From: Gordius sp. MW1
Taxonomy: Eukaryota; Nematomorpha; Gordioida; Gordea; Gordiidae
DNA: 64,000 nt
Direction of reading: 5' to 3'
Assembly (NCBI GenBank): GCA_964036665.1
Contig: OZ038531.1
Coordinates: 2,914,001 to 2,978,000, forward strand
A program made the position numbers and the translations under genes. The notes under the pieces are model-generated. The model saw only the letters and a program-made list of their open reading frames with translations, was not told the DNA's origin and did not search any database. Of the stretch, positions 61,901-64,000 are shown one piece after another. Every line of letters begins with the position of its first letter. Position 1 is the first letter of the stretch.

Positions 61901-63440
61901 CTATAGCGAAAGCATAAAAACATGCTTTGGTGATTATTATTATTTGGCCCGTTTATGTTCAGTCGACCAAACAAAACCCAACCGTTTTTATAACACTCAT
62001 TATTACCCGCATCTTTAAGGGCTCGTCTTACTCAATATAGGATTTTGCTGCGCAGCAAAAATCGTCGTACGGGTTATAATATAGCCGCGTCTTAACTTCG
62101 AATTCACAGCAGATTTGCATTTTAAACGCATATGTTAGATGCAAAATTTTTCCTAAGCTTAAAATCTGTATGTTTTTAAATTTTTAGGTATTAGCAAAGT
62201 TTAGATTTAATCTCAAGAGCTGAAATAAACAAAAAAAAGTTTTTAAACTATCAAAAAACAAAATATTAAGAAATAAAACCGAGTTTTACCCATGTAATTG
62301 AATCGGATATTTAGACAAAGATAAATTCGCGCGATTTGAATCTGAATCCGATATTAAGACAAGCCCCAACTTTTACCAGCCATTTGAAGATTAATATGCT
62401 AGTCGTCTTCTATATACGTATGTTTGTAATTGTATGTACAACTTACTACCTCAAAGGACACCCGGGATTGACGCGATTGCATTTGAACGGAGGACACCCG
62501 TTACCGGCTTACATAAGCCCGACCGCCCATCACCAACACCCCATGGCAGCGGGGTCGGGGCCCGCTGGGGGGGCTACCTTTCAAATTCCTCTCATGGCCC
62601 CCTACCCCTACGATAACGAGGCCTACTACAATTACAACACCGTCCTGGCGCACCCCTTCTTCACAACCCACCACCCCCACCACCCACCTCATCTGTATTA
62701 CAGGTATGTCCGGTATTATTATGTTAGTATGAAATACGTTAGCGTTTGCCCCTCCCCCCCCCCCCCTCAACTTACTTTTGCCAATTTTTTGTTTGATCAT
62801 CGATCGGTTCGTGTTGGCAAATTTGAGCTTAGCTAGAGGGTAGAGGGTTCGAAACGTGTCTAGAGGGCAGAAAGGTTTCGTGATCTTCTTATCTAGTCTT
62901 TTAAAAACGGCTGGGTACCAAGGTGTTTTGGTCCGTTTTTCTTAGTTGCAAAAAAGGACCAAGTTTACGTTTAATCTACTGAAACCAAAGGTCGTTGACT
63001 GAGTGCTCATCTTATACTTCCTTTCCCGGAGGTGGGTGACCCTACAACATTAATTTATAACATTAGATTACGTTAAATATGTTATTTTGTCGAGAATATG
63101 TAATCCGTACATACTAAGAAGTGAAATATGAGAGAAGTGTTTCAAATATAGCACGAAATGCAATGTGGTGAGTGATTGTGACAGGCAAGAACTTTCCCAA
63201 TAAGTGCATTGATTAAATGTAGTATAAATATCATTTCAATTGTTGCTTTTGTTGTTGTCGCGTTTAGGTCTATAACCACTACCCCCGGGCTCCCGATTCA
63301 CCCCCAACACGGTGTGGGTATCGTGAATAATGTCGGGCCCGCCGGTCTCCTACCCTTAGCCCCCGTGCCCGGTCTCAACCAAAGTCAACAACGTTGGAAT
63401 AGCGATGCCGGCAATAATAACCCCAACAATACGAACGACG
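55993..63440 (+). CDS. Multi-exon low-complexity protein, possibly N-terminal part of a LARP1-like RNA-binding protein (continues past window)
   Basis: Nine exons fit with matching phases: 55993(ATG 56002)-56287, 56626-56814, 57442-57563, 57989-58244, 58613-59011, 60347-60521, 61281-61510, 62457-62703 and 63268-63440. They give about 692 residues and continue beyond the window. The protein is rich in Gly, Ser, Pro, Asn, Thr and Gln. Landmarks are KKKHENPSHDNDIKHGG, KYGVNTYPKSPF, EKIVEKVVEKSE, KAKWVPIQI near residue 290, RRQNSQYNGSQPRDSP, then a Tyr/His-rich part (YDNEAYYNYNT, HHPHHPPHLYY). LARP1 proteins have a KxKWxPLxI motif in a disordered N-terminus before the La motif and regulate TOP mRNAs. 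That motif is the only support for the name, and the La motif would lie downstream. The start is uncertain: a TAG immediately precedes in frame but is also a splice acceptor. Codons prefer G/C at third positions, unlike the surroundings. Confidence 0.6.
56381..56533. mobile_element. TA-type MITE, copy g (intron 1 of the LARP1-like gene)
   Basis: Starts after TA with GTGTTGTAAAACGGGTGG. Ends CGTCATTTTCACAACAC, with the right-hand TA lost. It lies wholly inside 56288-56625. Confidence 0.8.
56839..56991. mobile_element. TA-type MITE, copy h (intron 2)
   Basis: TA on both sides. Starts GCGTTGTAAAAACGGGTGGG and ends GCTGTTTTTGCAACAC. It begins 24 bp after the donor. Confidence 0.85.
57631..57821. 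mobile_element. TA-type MITE, copy i (intron 3)
   Basis: Starts after TA with GTTTTGTAAAAACAG and ends CCCAGCCCTTTTTACGACATC. The interior has GGTCGACCAAACAAAAG. Confidence 0.8.
57870..57940. repeat. Fragment of the CCGTCC dispersed repeat
   Basis: CCAAGTTGGACAGGACGACC, then GAGCCCATAAATTGCATAGC, the reverse of the terminus found at 11325 and 15268. It lies in intron 3 just upstream of exon 4. Confidence 0.6.
58281..58495. mobile_element. TA-type MITE, copy j (intron 4)
   Basis: Starts after TA with GTGTCATAAAAACGGCTGGG and ends CCCAGCCGTTTTTACAACAC. It is the longest complete copy (215 bp), with a duplicated internal GACCAAAA segment. It fills more than half of the intron. Confidence 0.85.
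59047..59494. mobile_element. Inverted-repeat element (CATAGACTAGATAGACTGCTCATG type)
   Basis: Starts CATAGAATAGATATAGACTGC and ends GCAGTCTATCTAGTCTATG. Inside each end lies an inverted CCATTTT-type segment. The interior matches the split element at 14680/16116-16375, and another partial copy starts at 10806. It lies in intron 5. Confidence 0.75.
59973..60160. mobile_element. TA-type MITE, copy k (intron 5)
   Basis: Starts GCGTTTCGTTGTAAAAACGC and ends CTCAGCCGTTTTTACGACAC. The interior has TTCGACTAAGCTTTGAGGTCG. Confidence 0.8.
60543..60742. mobile_element. TA-type MITE, copy l (intron 6)
   Basis: The left end is degenerate (TTTCCTTAAAAAGACCGGGGG) and starts about 20 bp after the donor. 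It contains GGTCGACCTTCGGTTTTAG and ends ATGTTTTTTTACAACA. Confidence 0.75.
61567..61815. mobile_element. Inverted-repeat element containing TTAGGG repeats (intron 7)
   Basis: The left side reads CACAATGCCAATCGTCC and ATAATGCCAATG. The right side reads CATTGGCATTGTGGATG and ATTGGCATTATG, an inverted pair about 190 bp apart. Between them lies the TTAGGG-type tract. Confidence 0.65.
61633..61686 (+). repeat. Interstitial telomere-like (TTAGGG)n tract
   Basis: GGGTAGGGTTAGGGTTAGGG followed by degenerate units (GGGCTAGGGTTAGGG) spans about 54 bp. It is too short to be a telomere. It sits inside the inverted-repeat element of intron 7. Confidence 0.8.
61947..61997. mobile_element. TA-type MITE 3' fragment, copy m (intron 7)
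   Basis: Only the right part remains: CCCGTTTATGTTCAGTCGACC, then AAACAAAACCCAACCGTTTTTATAACAC (split here). The left end is missing. Confidence 0.7.
62015..62369. mobile_element. Short inverted-repeat element, copy 2 (intron 7)
   Basis: Starts TTAAGGGCTCGTCTTA and ends TTAAGACAAGCCCCAA. It is the reverse-oriented partner of 1771-2134. The first 120 bases of the 166-codon frame starting at 62336 are the end of this element and intron. Only the part from 62457 is exon. Confidence 0.75.
62894..63001. mobile_element. TA-type MITE fragment, copy n (intron 8)
   Basis: Starts TTTTAAAAACGGCTGGG and contains TTGGTCCGTTTTTCTTAG and ACCAAAGGTCG. The right terminal repeat is missing. Confidence 0.65.
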
Positions 63441-63454
63441 GTGAGAAAATAAAA

Positions 63455-63620
63455 CATGGGCGTAATTAGGGGGCGGCAGAGATGGGTGGCTGCCCCCCTC
63501 TAATCCAAAACGATTGTTGAAATTTATTAAAATTATGGCTAAAAATTTAAAATTGACCATTATGCCCCTCCCTAAATCGTTATTCCCTCCCCCTCTGATT
63601 CCAATGCTGCTACGCCCATG
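63455..63620. mobile_element. GGGCGTAGCCA-type MITE (intron 9)
   Basis: Starts CATGGGCGTAATTAGGGGGC and ends GCTGCTACGCCCATG. It begins 14 bp downstream of the last visible exon's donor. Confidence 0.75.
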
Positions 63621-63810
63621 GTATAAATTATTACGATTCATATTGAAAAGATTTAAGAGGATATTACAACTTTAGGAGCGAAGAGGGGATAGTTTTAATA
63701 ATATTATGTGCATTGGACGTTGCACGTACCCAGGCTTTTTCTTCATGTTCGGCACGGTGTTTTGGACGATTTTTTTTTTTGGGGGGGGGGGCTCTAAAAG
63801 AATCGCCGCA

Positions 63811-64000
63811 CCTAGGTTTTGTTAAGTCGACGTAACAAATCTTTTGGTCCTTTTTTCTCGGTCGACCTCTAGGCTTGGTCCAAAGCTAAAAAACGGACCA
63901 CAGGATTTTTGTCGGTTTTCGTTTAATCGGCCGTTAGTCTTAGTTGTAACAAAGGTCGACTAAACAAGTTAGTCGACATAAAAGCTTTTGGTACTTTTTC
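63811..64000. mobile_element. TA-type MITE, copy o, running off the window (intron 9)
   Basis: The left part is degenerate (CACCTAGGTTTTGTTAAGTCGAC). It contains the family's internal TCGGTCGACCTCTAGGCTTGG and AAAGGTCGACTAAAC. The right end lies beyond the window. Confidence 0.55.

Overview
The window is AT-rich animal nuclear DNA: genes are split by GT-AG introns, several only 40-60 bp long, and the space between genes is packed with short transposable elements. No prokaryotic operon structure is present. A Cys-loop (nicotinic) ligand-binding fold with the vicinal-cysteine loop C and a SURF4 orthologue place it in Metazoa, most likely an invertebrate. The sequence alone does not let me name the phylum.

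Three protein-coding genes can be reconstructed, all on the + strand. (1) Positions 33173-38886, five exons: a secreted, acetylcholine-binding-protein-like protein. It is a nicotinic receptor ligand-binding domain with a signal peptide and no membrane segments. Its Cys-loop is expanded by more than 100 residues of His-, Lys- and Asp/Glu-rich sequence. (2) Positions 43720-46212, five exons: SURF4, the ER cargo receptor, complete at 271 residues with a C-terminal KKxx retrieval signal. (3) Positions about 55993 to the window end, at least nine exons with consistent phases: a long low-complexity protein containing a KAKWVPIQI motif. It is tentatively the N-terminal half of a LARP1-like RNA-binding protein.

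The rest is mobile DNA. Positions 1-11000 hold small inverted-repeat elements, a (AAAT)n microsatellite and a LINE 3' fragment. Positions 11325-22216 form a very large inverted repeat: two 2.6 kb arms, each with an array of CCAATGG/CCATTGG hairpins and tRNA-like segments. The 5.6 kb spacer holds a decayed RTE-like LINE and a hAT-like element nested in an older element. Positions 22-33 kb and 39-43 kb carry hAT-like elements with GAGAC- or CCCGA-repeat termini. Intron 4 of the AChBP-like gene holds a hAT-like element with perfect 8-bp target duplications and a nested Helitron-like element. Positions 53-64 kb carry a dense cluster of one TA-duplicating MITE family (TIR GTGTTGTAAAAACGG), with one copy or fragment in every intron seen of the LARP1-like gene.

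The most notable items are the AChBP-like protein with its expanded, potentially metal-binding Cys-loop, and the one-MITE-per-intron pattern in the 56-64 kb gene.
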